A stretch of 64,000 bases of DNA, taken from Nonomuraea solani (GTDB lineage Bacteria > Actinomycetota > Actinomycetes > Streptosporangiales > Streptosporangiaceae). The position numbers were made by a program, and so were the translations under genes. Of the stretch, positions 50,478 to 59,336 are shown piece by piece. The stretch covers positions 186,001 through 250,000 of the forward strand of contig NZ_FNVT01000008.1 in the NCBI RefSeq assembly GCF_900108335.1. The letters run 5' to 3'. Each line of letters begins with the position of its first letter. The first letter of the stretch is position 1. The notes beneath the pieces were generated by a model. The model saw only the letters and a list, made by a program, of their open reading frames with translations. It searched no databases and was not told the DNA's origin.

Positions 50478-50729
50478 TCAATCACCGTGCGTGTTTTCGC
50501 CCTCGCGTGGCGTGTCGAGCGGCCGGTCAAGGGCCTCCAGAAACGCCTCCAGCCGGACGGCCGCCCTTTCGGGATCCCGCTTGGCCAGATCGCAGATGGC
50601 GAGGTAGCGGCGCGCGACGCGTTCCTTCTCGCCGGCGTCTCCGGTGGCGGGCAGCAGGCGGACGCGGCGGTGCGCCTCGCGCAACCGCCGCGCCAGTTCG
50701 TCGTCTTCTAGACGGTCGTCGGCAGCCAT
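50478..50729 (-). CDS. small helical protein, conserved hypothetical
   Basis: 83 residues: MAADDRLEDDELARRLREAHRRVRLLP, then EKERVARRYLAICDLAKRDPERAAVRLEAFLEALD. It is entirely helical and charged, with no signal or membrane segment. It starts 22 bp inside the end of leuD on the same strand, so it is translationally coupled to leucine biosynthesis genes. I know of similar small proteins in related actinobacteria but no function. The open frame extends upstream through leuD only as an alternative-frame shadow. Confidence 0.65.
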   Translation of the reverse strand: MAADDRLEDDELARRLREAHRRVRLLPATGDAGEKERVARRYLAICDLAKRDPERAAVRLEAFLEALDRPLDTPREGENTHGD

Positions 50730-51295
50730 GGCTGCCGACCATTCTCGTACGTGGCCACATCCTCGGCGTGACGCAGGGTCAGCCCGATGTCGTCGAGCCC
50801 CTCCATGAGCCGCCAGCGGGTGTAGTCGTCGATCTCGAACGCGACGGTCTCGCCGGCCCAGCGGACCTGGCGTTCGGCCAGGTCGACGGTGATCTCCAGC
50901 TTCGGGTCGGCCTCGACGGCGGCCTGCAGGGCCTCGACCTCGTCGCCGGGCAGGATGACCGGGAGCAGGCCCATCTTGGTGGAGTTGTTGCGGAAGATGT
51001 CGCCGAAGCGGGCGGCGATCACGACGCGGAAGCCGTACTGCTGCAGTGCCCATACGGCGTGCTCGCGGGAGGAGCCGGTGCCGAAGTCGGGACCCGAGAC
51101 GAGGATCGAGCCGCCCTCGTAGGAGGGGTCGTTGAGGACGAAGGTCGGGTCCTCGCGCCAGGCGGCGAACAGGCCCTTCTCGAAGCCGGTGCGGCTGACC
51201 TGCTTGAGCCAGACGGCCGGGATGATCTGGTCGGTGTCGACGTTGCTGCGGCGCAGCGGCACCGCCGTACCGGTGTGGGTGGTGAAGGCGTCCAT
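50708..51295 (-). CDS. leuD: 3-isopropylmalate dehydratase small subunit
   Basis: 195 residues: MDAFTTHTGTAVPLRRSNVDTDQIIPAVWLKQVSRTGFEKGL, then SILVSGPDFGTGSSREHAVWALQQYGFRVVIAARFGDIFRNNSTKMGLLPV. These are the swivelling-domain signatures of LeuD. With LeuC it isomerises 2- to 3-isopropylmalate. It starts 13 bp after the leuC stop and is followed by the overlapping 83-residue ORF. Confidence 0.97.
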   Translation of the reverse strand: MDAFTTHTGTAVPLRRSNVDTDQIIPAVWLKQVSRTGFEKGLFAAWREDPTFVLNDPSYEGGSILVSGPDFGTGSSREHAVWALQQYGFRVVIAARFGDIFRNNSTKMGLLPVILPGDEVEALQAAVEADPKLEITVDLAERQVRWAGETVAFEIDDYTRWRLMEGLDDIGLTLRHAEDVATYENGRQPWLPTTV

Positions 51296-51308
51296 CGGTT
51301 TCGTGTCC

Positions 51309-52694
51309 TTACAGGTCTGCGGGGGCGGTCAGGCGGCCGGTGACGGCGGTCGCGGCGGCGACCTGCGGCGACACCAGGTGGGTGCGGCCACCCTTGCCCT
51401 GGCGGCCCTCGAAGTTGCGGTTGGAGGTGGAGGCGCTGCGCTCGCCGGGCGCGAGGGTGTCGGGGTTCATGCCCAGGCACATCGAGCAGCCGGCCTCGCG
51501 CCACTCGGCGCCCGCGGCCTTGAACACCTCGTGCAGGCCCTCCTGCTCGGCCTGCAGCTTGACCAGCATCGAGCCGGGCACGATCAGCGTGCGGGTCTTG
51601 ACGTGGCGGCCGCGCAGGATCTCGGCGGCCGAGCGCAGGTCCTCGATGCGGCCGTTGGTGCACGAGCCGACGAAGACGGTGTCCACCTCGATCTCACGCA
51701 GCGGCGTGCCGGCGGTCAGGCCCATGTACTCCAGGGCGCGCTCGGCGGCCGAGCGCTCGACCGGGTCGGCGAAGGAGTCGGGGGCGGGGACGGTCTCGCC
51801 CAGCGGCAGGCCCTGGCCCGGGTTGGTGCCCCACGTCACGAACGGCGTCAAGGTCGTGGCGTCGATCTCCACGACCTTGTCGAACACGGCGTCGTCGTCG
51901 CTGCGCAGCGACTTCCAGTATTCGACGGCCTGGTCCCACGCCTCGCCCTCCGGCGCGTGCGGGCGGCCTTTCAGGTAGTCGAACGTGGTCTCGTCCGGCG
52001 CGATCATGCCGGCGCGGGCGCCCGCCTCGATCGACATGTTGCAGACCGTCATGCGGCCCTCCATGGAGAGCTTGCGCACGGCCTCGCCACGGTATTCGAC
52101 GATGTAGCCCTGGCCGCCGCCGGTGCCGATCTTGGCGATGATCGCCAGGATCAGGTCCTTGGCCGTGACGCCCGCGGGCAGCTCGCCGGAGACCTCGATG
52201 GCCATCGTCTTCGGCCGGTACGCGGGCAGCGTCTGCGTGGCCAGCACGTGCTCGACCTCGGAGGTGCCGATGCCGAACGCGATGCCGCCGAACGCGCCGT
52301 GCGTCGAGGTGTGGGAGTCGCCGCAGACGATCGTCATGCCCGGCTGGGTCAGGCCGAACTGCGGGCCGATGATGTGGACCACGCCCTGGCCGGCGTCGCC
52401 CATCGGATGGAGCCTGATGCCGAACTCGGCGGCGTTCTTGCGGAGGGTCTCGACCTGCGTCTTGGACACGGGGTCGGAGATCGGGCCGAGCACGGTCGGG
52501 ACGTTGTGGTCCTCGGTCGCGATCGTGAGGTCGGGCCGCCGAACCTTCCGGCCGGCGAGACGGAGCCCGTCGAACGCCTGCGGGCTGGTCACCTCGTGGA
52601 TGAGGTGCAGGTCGATGTAGAGCAGGTCCGGTTCGCCCTCGGCGCGCCGGACTACGTGTTGCTCCCAGACCTTCTCGGCCAGTGTGCGGCCCAT
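51309..52694 (-). CDS. leuC: 3-isopropylmalate dehydratase large subunit
   Basis: 461 residues. Family segments are DLLYIDLHLIHEVTSPQAFDGLR, VCGDSHTSTHGAFGGIAFGIGTSEVEHVLATQ and GMIAPDETTFDYLKGR. The [4Fe-4S] cysteines lie in VGSCTNGR and CSMCLGMNPD. It is the catalytic aconitase-fold subunit paired with LeuD. AAGGAGG precedes the ATG. It is divergent from ndgR across 62 bp, and NdgR-type IclR proteins are known to regulate leuCD in Streptomyces. Confidence 0.97.
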   Translation of the reverse strand: MGRTLAEKVWEQHVVRRAEGEPDLLYIDLHLIHEVTSPQAFDGLRLAGRKVRRPDLTIATEDHNVPTVLGPISDPVSKTQVETLRKNAAEFGIRLHPMGDAGQGVVHIIGPQFGLTQPGMTIVCGDSHTSTHGAFGGIAFGIGTSEVEHVLATQTLPAYRPKTMAIEVSGELPAGVTAKDLILAIIAKIGTGGGQGYIVEYRGEAVRKLSMEGRMTVCNMSIEAGARAGMIAPDETTFDYLKGRPHAPEGEAWDQAVEYWKSLRSDDDAVFDKVVEIDATTLTPFVTWGTNPGQGLPLGETVPAPDSFADPVERSAAERALEYMGLTAGTPLREIEVDTVFVGSCTNGRIEDLRSAAEILRGRHVKTRTLIVPGSMLVKLQAEQEGLHEVFKAAGAEWREAGCSMCLGMNPDTLAPGERSASTSNRNFEGRQGKGGRTHLVSPQVAAATAVTGRLTAPADL

Positions 52695-52756
52695 GATCTC
52701 CTCCTTGAGATTCCTCCGACTTGCTTTCTCATATGTCGAGACTGCAGTATCGGTGT

Positions 52757-53473
52757 ATGGACAACTCTAGCGGAGTCGGAGTACTGGACAAGGCAGTTCT
52801 GGTACTCAATGCGCTGGAAGCGGGACCCGCTTCACTGGCGCAGCTCGTTCAGGCCACCGGCCTGGCCCGACCCACTGCCCACCGGCTTGCCGTCGCTCTC
52901 GAGCACCACCGCATCGTGAGTCGCGACACACAGGGCAGGTTCGTCTTGGGCCCACGGCTGTCCGAGTTGTCCACCGCGGCCGGCGAGGACCGGCTGCTGG
53001 CGGTGGCCTCGCCCGTCCTGATGCAGTTGAGGGACCTGACCGGGGAGAGTGCGCAACTCTACCGCCGCCAGGGCGACGAGCGCGTCTGTGTGGCGGCGGC
53101 GGAGCGGGCGAGCGGCTTGCGCGACACGGTGCCCGTCGGTTCGGCGCTGCCGATGACGGCGGGGTCCGCGGCGCAGATCCTGCTGGCGTGGGAGGAGCCC
53201 GACCGGCTGCACCGCGGGTTGCGCGGCGCCAAGTTCACCGCCGCCACCCTGGCGTCGGTGCGGCGCCGGGGCTGGGCGCACAGCGTGGGCGAACGCGAGC
53301 AGGGGGTGGCCAGCGTCTCCGCGCCGATAAGGGGCAGTGGTGGCAAGGTGATCGCGGCCGTGTCCGTCTCCGGGCCCATCGAACGGCTGACGCGGGCCCC
53401 CGGGCGGCTCCACGCCGTACCCGTGATGGCGGCCGCGGAACGCATCACGGAGGCGATGCGTCGCACGTCATGA
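52757..53473 (+). CDS. ndgR: IclR-family regulator, NdgR-like
   Basis: About 238 residues from the ATG giving MDNSSGVGVLDKAVLVLNALEAGPASLAQLVQATGLARPTAHRLAVALE, the near-invariant NdgR start with its winged HTH. The effector domain has VPVGSALPMTAGSAAQILLAWEEPDRLHRGL and AHSVGEREQGVASVSAPIRG. NdgR controls leucine and other amino-acid genes and influences secondary metabolism in Streptomyces. The shared 62-bp intergenic region with leuC is where it would bind. An ATG at 52721 would overlap that site and is less likely. Confidence 0.93.
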   Translation: MDNSSGVGVLDKAVLVLNALEAGPASLAQLVQATGLARPTAHRLAVALEHHRIVSRDTQGRFVLGPRLSELSTAAGEDRLLAVASPVLMQLRDLTGESAQLYRRQGDERVCVAAAERASGLRDTVPVGSALPMTAGSAAQILLAWEEPDRLHRGLRGAKFTAATLASVRRRGWAHSVGEREQGVASVSAPIRGSGGKVIAAVSVSGPIERLTRAPGRLHAVPVMAAAERITEAMRRTS

Positions 53474-53531
53474 TCAGCAAAAGGATGTATTTGGGGAGCC
53501 GAGTGCCGCGTCGGCGCACTAGCCTGAGTGC

Positions 53532-55250
53532 GTGACAGATCGCATCGAGGTAGCCGCCACTGAGCTGCGACCCCTGCTCGAAGAGTTCATCCTGTGGGCG
53601 CGTTCGAACGCGCCCGGAAGTGACCCCGAGCTCGTGGGGCCCGCCGCACTGTGGCACCGTCTCGCCTTCTCGCAGGATCTCGGCACGTGGAAGCGTGCCG
53701 ACCTGCGCAACCTGCTGCTCGACCGCATGCCCAAGGTCGTGGAGGATCCCGACGCCGCCGCGGACGGGATGCTCCCGGCCGTGGACGCGTACCTGACGTT
53801 CCTCTCCCAGACGGGCAGGCTGGCGCAGGGCTCCGACTCCCTCGCCGATCTGCAGGCCGAACTCGACGACGTCGAGGACGAGTTCGTCGACCTCATGGAG
53901 GAACTCCTCGAAGATTCCGAGGGCGACGACGAGGAGGATGAGACCGGCGACCTGGGCGACTTCGAACAGTTCGCCGACGAGCTGGCCGAGCTCGACACGA
54001 TCCGGCTGCGGCCGGACACCGAGCTGGCCACGGCCGCCCGCGAGGTGCCGCTCATCGCCAAGGCGCGCGACCTGGCCGTGTGGGTGGGCTCGGGCCGGCG
54101 GGTGGGCGAGGACACACTGCTCACCGACGCCGAGGTCGAGGAGGCGCTGACCGCGACCGGGCTGCCCAGGCCGGAGACCGACGGTCCCATCGCCGAGGCC
54201 GTACCCCAGTTGTGGAACATCTGGAACCTGGCCGTCGACCTGGAGTTCCTCGAACCGGGCGACGGCAGCACGGTGGCGGTCCAGGACGACACGGCGGAGT
54301 GGCCGTTCGACGACGACGAGGACGTGCTCGACGCCTGGATGCTCGGGCTGCACTCGGTCGACTACGGCGACCCGGAGCTGGACGACGAGGACCTCACGAT
54401 GGCCCTGGCGGGCCTGACGCGGGGCCTGCTGGTCCGGCTGCTGCTGGCGGGCGGCTCGCGCGATCTCGACGAGCTGGCGCGGGAGCTGTCCGAGGCGGCC
54501 GCCGACCTCGACGAGCTGGGCGGCGACGCGTGGGAGGCGGCGGGCGACCCGCTGGCGCCCGCGATCGACTGGCTGATCGGCTACGGCATGGTCGAGGTCC
54601 AGGGCCGCACCCTGAGCCTCACGCCGCTCGGCACCGAGGGCGTCGTCCACCTGGTCGACGACGCCGACATCGAGGTGGACGCCAGGCCCGCGATCGAATC
54701 CATGAGCGCTCACGAGCTGCTGGCGCTGAGCGCCGAGCTGCCCGAGGAGGAGGCCGACGCGGAGTTCGCGGCCTGGATGCGACTCCGCGAGCCCGCCAAG
54801 GCGGCCGAGGAGCTGCTGGAGGCGGCGGCCGAAGACGAGAGCGACGCGCTGATCAGGGTGCAGGCGGCGAGCGTGGTCGGCACGCTGGGCGACGCCGCCA
54901 CGCCGGCCTGGCAGGCGGCGCTCAAACAGCCGTCGCTGCGGCCGTACGCGGCCACGCATCTGAGCCAGCTCGGCATCGAGGGCGCGCCGGAGCCCACGCA
55001 GGACGACACGCACTGGCTGATCCTGGACATGTGGACGATCTCGGCGGGGCTGGGGCGTTCGGAGTTCGTGAGCAGCCTGCGCGACATCGGGCCGGACATG
55101 GTGAACAGCCTGCTGGAAGTGATCTGGAAGATCCCGCACGCGCATGTGGAGGAGCTGCTGGATCTGATCTCGCAGGTCCACCCGGACAAGCAGATCGCGA
55201 AGACGGCCCGCCGGGCGCTGTTCAAGGCCCGTTCGGCCGGATCGGCCTGA
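53532..55250 (+). CDS. acidic 572-residue protein of unknown function
   Basis: 572 residues from a GTG, strongly acidic, with a run of Asp/Glu near residues 115-140 (DDVEDEFVDLMEELLEDSEGDDEEDETGDL). Central segments GTWKRADLRNLLLDRMP and PQLWNIWNLAVDLEFLEPG, and the C-terminal LIRVQAASVVGTLGDAATPAWQAALKQPSLRPYAATHLSQLG, look helical. The last resembles HEAT-type repeats. There is no signal, membrane segment or catalytic motif. Similar proteins occur in related actinobacteria, but I know no function. It starts 58 bp after ndgR and ends at a strong terminator. Confidence 0.85.
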   Translation: MTDRIEVAATELRPLLEEFILWARSNAPGSDPELVGPAALWHRLAFSQDLGTWKRADLRNLLLDRMPKVVEDPDAAADGMLPAVDAYLTFLSQTGRLAQGSDSLADLQAELDDVEDEFVDLMEELLEDSEGDDEEDETGDLGDFEQFADELAELDTIRLRPDTELATAAREVPLIAKARDLAVWVGSGRRVGEDTLLTDAEVEEALTATGLPRPETDGPIAEAVPQLWNIWNLAVDLEFLEPGDGSTVAVQDDTAEWPFDDDEDVLDAWMLGLHSVDYGDPELDDEDLTMALAGLTRGLLVRLLLAGGSRDLDELARELSEAAADLDELGGDAWEAAGDPLAPAIDWLIGYGMVEVQGRTLSLTPLGTEGVVHLVDDADIEVDARPAIESMSAHELLALSAELPEEEADAEFAAWMRLREPAKAAEELLEAAAEDESDALIRVQAASVVGTLGDAATPAWQAALKQPSLRPYAATHLSQLGIEGAPEPTQDDTHWLILDMWTISAGLGRSEFVSSLRDIGPDMVNSLLEVIWKIPHAHVEELLDLISQVHPDKQIAKTARRALFKARSAGSA

Positions 55251-55257
55251 CTCCACG

Positions 55258-55294
55258 GAAGCCCCCGCCGCTGCTCGGCGGGGGCTTCTCTTTT
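55258..55294 (+). terminator. rho-independent terminator after the acidic protein gene
   Basis: GAAGCCCCCGCCG-ctgct-CGGCGGGGGCTTC is a perfect 13-bp stem followed by TCTTTT. It begins 7 bp after the stop codon. Confidence 0.92.
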
Positions 55295-55445
55295 CGCTAC
55301 GGTGCCGGGCTTTCGCTCTTTTACGTTCACAGGCGGCCGGCCCCACCCGCCGACCGGGGCCGGGCCCCGTCCAGGGAAACGCTCCTCCGGTTCACCGGCC
55401 GGGCGCCGTTACGTGCGCTACGTGGGCCGTGTTTCGGGGCGGAAA

Positions 55446-55478
55446 AGCGAAACGCTCCGGGCGGTGAGCTCCGGAGCG
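55446..55478 (-). terminator. rho-independent terminator of the tRNA-Glu pair
   Basis: CGCTCCGG pairs with CCGGAGCG across a 10-nt loop. On the minus strand it is followed by TTTCGCTTTTC. It lies 14 bp past the 3' end of the distal tRNA-Glu. Confidence 0.8.
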
Positions 55479-55491
55479 ATGGGTGAAGACG

Positions 55492-55564
55492 TAGTCCCGA
55501 CCGGATTCGAACCGGCGCTACCGCCTTGAGAGGGCGGCGTCCTGGGCCACTAGACGACGGGACC
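55492..55564 (-). tRNA. tRNA-Glu (CUC), copy A
   Basis: A 73-nt cloverleaf. The acceptor stem GGTCCCG pairs with CGGGACT (G1-U72 wobble), the D arm GTCT, the anticodon stem CCGCC/GGCGG with loop CTCTCAA gives anticodon CUC, and the T loop is TTCGAAT. The CCA end is not encoded. It is identical to copy B. Confidence 0.95.
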
Positions 55565-55585
55565 TTCGCGAGCTTGTGGCAGTGG

Positions 55586-55658
55586 TAGTCCCGACCGGAT
55601 TCGAACCGGCGCTACCGCCTTGAGAGGGCGGCGTCCTGGGCCACTAGACGACGGGACC
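55586..55658 (-). tRNA. tRNA-Glu (CUC), copy B
   Basis: Sequence-identical to copy A and 21 bp upstream of it on the same strand. The 94-bp period suggests a tandem duplication. The two probably form one transcript ended by the hairpin at 55446-55478. Confidence 0.95.
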
Positions 55659-55739
55659 CTGTCCACAAGCTGTTTTGCCGGGCCTCCCCGGCAACGCAGG
55701 TAACTCTACCGCACCCGGAAGACCACACCAAACCGCTTA

Positions 55740-56318
55740 TCAGCCCATCAGATCGGGCCTGTGGCGGCGTACCCAGTCGCCCATCGGGCCGCGTTCCCAC
55801 AGCGGATCGAACTCCCCGAGCGGGATCGACACCTCCGGCCTCCCCGAGGCGGGGTCGACGGGGACGCGGGACAGGCGCTCCCGCATCCAGCCGGGAATCC
55901 TGGGCGGCACGACGCGCTCGCCCCAGCCGATGAGGCCGGCGGAGCGGAGCGGCCGCACTCCCGCCCGCGCCCCGCCGGGACGGCCGACGCGGCGGGGATT
56001 GGCGAGCTGGGTGTCCACGACGTCGATCCTGGTGATGTCGGGCCAGCGGAGATTGACGCGGAAGCCGTGCGAGTCGGTCAGCTCGACGCCGTCGGCGGAG
56101 AAGCGGGCGACGGTGCCGGTGGTCAGACGGCGGTATTTGGCGGCGAGCACGGCGACGAGGGCCGCGGTCGCGAGCGCGCCGACGGCGATGCCGCCCGGGG
56201 TGCTGCCGGTGAAGATCGCGCCGAGCAGGAGGCAGACGGCGAAGAACAGGACGAGCGGGGCGATGAACGGGGCGAGGAAGCGCGGGAAGGTGCCCGCGCG
56301 AATACGAAATTCAGCCAT
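55740..56318 (-). CDS. membrane protein with PH-like domain
   Basis: 192 residues. Two membrane helices (about residues 12-34 and 42-60: FLAPFIAPLVLFFAVCLLLGAIF, then GIAVGALATAALVAVLAA) are followed by a soluble region. In it, GTVARFSADGVELTDSHGFRVNLRWPDITRIDVVDTQ fits the bacterial PH domain pattern, and GEFDPLWERGPMGDWVRRHRPDLM ends the protein. Such actinobacterial proteins have no assigned role. It is next to the tRNA-Glu pair and stands alone. Confidence 0.85.
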   Translation of the reverse strand: MAEFRIRAGTFPRFLAPFIAPLVLFFAVCLLLGAIFTGSTPGGIAVGALATAALVAVLAAKYRRLTTGTVARFSADGVELTDSHGFRVNLRWPDITRIDVVDTQLANPRRVGRPGGARAGVRPLRSAGLIGWGERVVPPRIPGWMRERLSRVPVDPASGRPEVSIPLGEFDPLWERGPMGDWVRRHRPDLMG

Positions 56319-56366
56319 GAGTGGGGCCGGACTCTACCCGATGGCCCAGATCAGCACAGGGCGGGG

Positions 56367-56975
56367 TCATTCGGCGAGGAGGCCGCGGCGGTAGGCCTCG
56401 CCGACGGCGGCGGCGCGGTCGCGGACGTCGAGTTTGGCGTAGATGTGCAGCAGGTGCGTCTTGACGCTGGCCTCGCTGATGAACAGCTCGGCCGCCGCCT
56501 GCCTGTTGGTCGCTCCCCCCGCCACCAGGCGCAGCACCTCCAGCTCGCGCTTGCTCAGCCGCCCTCTGGCGGGCCTGCGCAGGTGTTCGGCCAGGCGGCC
56601 GGCGACGGCGGGGGCGAGGACGGTCTCGCCCCGGTGGGTGGCGTGGACGGCGCGGATCAGTTCCTCCGCCGGGGCGTCCTTCAGCAGGTAGCCGCTGGCG
56701 CCCGCCTCCAGCGCGGGCAGGACGTCGGTGTCGAACGTGGTCAGCACCAGCACCCGGGGCCCGGTGCCGCGCAGGCGGCGGATGGCGCTCATCCCGTCGA
56801 GGCCGGGCATGCGCAGGTCCATGAGGATGACGTCGGGCCGGAGCTCGGCGGCCAGGCGCACGGCCTCCTCCCCGTCGGCCGCCTCGCCGACGACCTCCAG
56901 GCCGGGCTCGCCGCTGAGGGCCGCGCGCAGGCCGTCGCGCACGATCGGGTGATCGTCGGCGATCAGGAGCCGCAT
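56367..56975 (-). CDS. NarL/LuxR-family response regulator
   Basis: About 202 residues from ATG 56975 (GGGAGG 5 nt upstream). Receiver motifs are LLIADDHPIVRDGL, the phosphoacceptor region DVILMDLRMPGLDG, LVLTTFD and SGYLLKDAPAEEL. The C-terminal HTH is LSKRELEVLRLVAGGATNRQAAAELFISEASVKTHLLHIYAKL. It is encoded 22 bp after its sensor kinase and forms a two-component system with it. The signal and target genes are unknown; the neighbouring hydrolase is a possible target. Confidence 0.94.
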   Translation of the reverse strand: MRLLIADDHPIVRDGLRAALSGEPGLEVVGEAADGEEAVRLAAELRPDVILMDLRMPGLDGMSAIRRLRGTGPRVLVLTTFDTDVLPALEAGASGYLLKDAPAEELIRAVHATHRGETVLAPAVAGRLAEHLRRPARGRLSKRELEVLRLVAGGATNRQAAAELFISEASVKTHLLHIYAKLDVRDRAAAVGEAYRRGLLAE

Positions 56976-56997
56976 CGGTCCCTCCCTGTCGGCGTGG

Positions 56998-58299
56998 TCA
57001 CAGCCTCTCATGATCGCCGCCGTCCGCCGGGACCGCGGGTACGGCCGCGGCGATGGCCGTGCCGTGGCCGGGGGCCGACTCGATGTCCAGGGTGCCGCCG
57101 AGGCCGCGTACCCGTTGCCGCATGCCGTCCAGCCCGAAGCCGTCAGCGGGCTTCTGCGGGGCGAAACCGGTTCCGTCGTCTCGGACGTCGAGGAGGATGG
57201 TTTCGTCCGTGTACGAGAGAGTCAGGGCCGTCCTGGTGGCTCTGGCGTGTTTGGCGACGTTGGCCAGGGCCTCTTGGGCGACCCGGAACAGGGCGGTCTC
57301 CACGTCGGCCGACAGTGCGACGGGCGTGCCGGTGATCTCGACCCGGAGGTCCACGCCCGCGGCGTCGGCCCAGGAGCGGGCCATCCGGCCGAGCGCCTCC
57401 GGCAGCCGCGCGTCCTCCAGGGGTTCGGGGCGCAGCGCGTGCACCGACCTGCGGACCTCGGACAGCCCACGACGGGCCAGCTCGGCCGCCCGGTCGAGAT
57501 GGAGCCGAAGAGGTTCGTTCCGGGGATCACGTTGGGCATCGCGTTGGGCATCGTGCTGGGCATCGTGCTGGGCCGTGCGGGTGGCGGCGTCGAGTTGGCC
57601 GATCAGGGCGACCAGGTCCTGGGCCAGCGTGTCGTGGATCTCGCCGGCCATGCGGTGTCGTTCGTCCTGGACGCCGGCGTTCCTGGCCTGGTCGAGGAGT
57701 CTGGCGTGCAGGTCGGCGTTCTCGTCCATGGCGGCGCGCAGTCGTTCGACCAGGCGGCGGCGTTTGTCGTGTTCGGCGGCGACGTACCAGCCGGCCAGGA
57801 CCAGGGGGCCGGCGACGCCGGCGATCACGCTGAACAGGGTGGCCTGGGCTCCCGGGCCCGCCTGGGAGGCCACACTGGCGACGGCGGTGAGGGTCACGCC
57901 GGCCATGACCAGCCGGGCCGGGAGCATGGCGATGGCCAGCGGGTAGCCGACCGAGGCGAACACCACGAAGGCGGTGCTCTGAACGGCCAGCGCCGTGGCG
58001 AGGGCCAGCAGGGCCAGGTAGTGGCCGATGACGAGCGCCCGGCGCGTGTCGCGGCGCGGGTACAGCCATGGGACGGGCGCCAGCCAGAGGGCGGCGGCCA
58101 GGGCGAGCGCGGGCCACGGCACGTCCGGCCATGACATGTCCGACCAGGACAGGTCCGGGCTGGGCACATCCGGCTGGGGCGCGGCCGGGCCGGTGGAGGC
58201 CGGGGTGCCGGTGATCGTGGCCGCCGTCGAGGAGATCGCGAGCAGCCCGTACGCGTACGCCGCGAAGACCCAGCGCTCGCGGCCGTCGATCCAGCTCAT
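56998..58299 (-). CDS. NarL-partner sensor histidine kinase
   Basis: About 433 residues. The N-terminal half has five to six membrane helices and a Trp/Pro/Asp-rich outer loop (SPDLSWSDMSWPDVPWP). The HisKA_3 H-box is ERHRMAGEIHDTLAQDLVALIGQLD with His222. Then comes an unusual QHDA/QRDA repeat of about 16 residues, SEVRRSVHALRPEPLEDA, and a GHKL ATPase with EALANVAKHA, DDGTGFAP and GFGLDGMRQRVRGLGGTL. It autophosphorylates and passes phosphate to the adjacent regulator. The repeat lies inside the dimerisation helices, where the register matters. Confidence 0.92.
   Translation of the reverse strand: MSWIDGRERWVFAAYAYGLLAISSTAATITGTPASTGPAAPQPDVPSPDLSWSDMSWPDVPWPALALAAALWLAPVPWLYPRRDTRRALVIGHYLALLALATALAVQSTAFVVFASVGYPLAIAMLPARLVMAGVTLTAVASVASQAGPGAQATLFSVIAGVAGPLVLAGWYVAAEHDKRRRLVERLRAAMDENADLHARLLDQARNAGVQDERHRMAGEIHDTLAQDLVALIGQLDAATRTAQHDAQHDAQRDAQRDPRNEPLRLHLDRAAELARRGLSEVRRSVHALRPEPLEDARLPEALGRMARSWADAAGVDLRVEITGTPVALSADVETALFRVAQEALANVAKHARATRTALTLSYTDETILLDVRDDGTGFAPQKPADGFGLDGMRQRVRGLGGTLDIESAPGHGTAIAAAVPAVPADGGDHERL
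57531..57578. repeat. four 12-bp tandem repeats inside the sensor kinase DHp coding region
   Basis: Units GTTGGGCATCGC, GTTGGGCATCGT, GCTGGGCATCGT and GCTGGGCCGTGC. On the coding strand they give the four-residue repeat AQHD/AQRD. In-frame 12-bp steps allow length change by slippage without frameshift. Confidence 0.85.
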
Positions 58300-58409
58300 G
58301 AAGCCAAGCCTGGCACGGACATCAACCGATCGGTGGATGCCCGCCATCGACCGGATCTCCAGCCGGGCGGGCGATGTGCCGCCTTCGTGACCTCGGCGAA
58401 CATCGAGGC

Positions 58410-59336
58410 ATGAACGAACCGACCCGCAGAACCGCCTTCCAGCTCGCCGCCGTCGCAGGCGCCGGGGCCGCCACCACCTCGTTCGCCGCCAAGCGGAAGG
58501 AGGTGACCACCTTCCTCTTCGTGACCGGCTCGAACGGGGTGGCCACGGCCGATCCGGAGCTGACGTTGCGCGGCCACCGCGCCCTGGGCGTGGGCCTGCC
58601 GGGGCACGGGCCCGAGGAGCAGTTCCACCGCGCCTACCAGGCGCCGCAGGACCTGGCGAAGCTGGCCACGATCCCCTCCCCCGTGTCCGGCGTGACGCTG
58701 GACGACTATGTCGAGGCCACCGAGAAGGCCGTGCGCCGCGCGGCCGAGCACGGCCCGGTGATCCTGGTGGGCGGCAGTCTGGGCGGATCGACGATCACGA
58801 AGGTGGCCGACGCCGTGCCTGATCTGGTCGATCTGCTGGTCTACGACGCCGCCTACTGCTGTACGAAGCTGAGTTCGCCGGCCGCGTACCTGGAGACCCC
58901 GGAGGGGAAGGCGAGCCTGGCGACCAGCATCGTGTCGGGCCTGGTCGGCGACCCCCGGGTGCTCAAGGCGATCCGGGTCAACTGGCGGACGAACGACGAG
59001 AAGTTCCTCAAGGCGGCCAAGGCGGCGTACATGGCCGACGGGACCGACGGAGAGCTGCTCGCCATGCTGAACTCGCTGCTGCCGGACGAGAGCCTGCAGG
59101 TGTCGAGCGCCGACGCCCGGGGGCGCGCGCAGGCGTGGGGGCGGGTGCCGCGGGTGTACATCAGGCATTCGCGCGACATGGTGCTCCCGATCGCGCTGCA
59201 GGACCGGATGATCAGGGAGGCGGACGCGGCCACGCCGGGCAACAAGTTCAGGGTCTTCACGGTGGAGGCGTCGCACGCGCCGACGGCCAAGGCCTATGCG
59301 CGGATCACGGAAATTCTGCACCGGCTGGCGAAATGA
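58410..59336 (+). CDS. alpha/beta hydrolase with Tat-like signal
   Basis: 308 residues from ATG 58410. The N-terminus MNEPTRRTAFQLAAVAGAGAATTSFA has a twin-arginine motif and hydrophobic stretch, so export by Tat is likely. The mature enzyme has FLFVTGSNG, the nucleophile elbow GGSLGG, and late segments YIRHSRDMVLP and ASHAPTAKA, which could supply the acid and His. It resembles secreted serine hydrolases of the abhydrolase type. It is divergent from the sensor kinase, suggesting that the two-component system may regulate it. The substrate is unknown. Confidence 0.85.
   Translation: MNEPTRRTAFQLAAVAGAGAATTSFAAKRKEVTTFLFVTGSNGVATADPELTLRGHRALGVGLPGHGPEEQFHRAYQAPQDLAKLATIPSPVSGVTLDDYVEATEKAVRRAAEHGPVILVGGSLGGSTITKVADAVPDLVDLLVYDAAYCCTKLSSPAAYLETPEGKASLATSIVSGLVGDPRVLKAIRVNWRTNDEKFLKAAKAAYMADGTDGELLAMLNSLLPDESLQVSSADARGRAQAWGRVPRVYIRHSRDMVLPIALQDRMIREADAATPGNKFRVFTVEASHAPTAKAYARITEILHRLAK

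Noticed and set aside
55492..55658. 94-bp direct repeat considered as a mobile-element footprint or array
   Set aside because: Both copies fold as complete tRNA-Glu; no integrase or attachment-site fragment is nearby.
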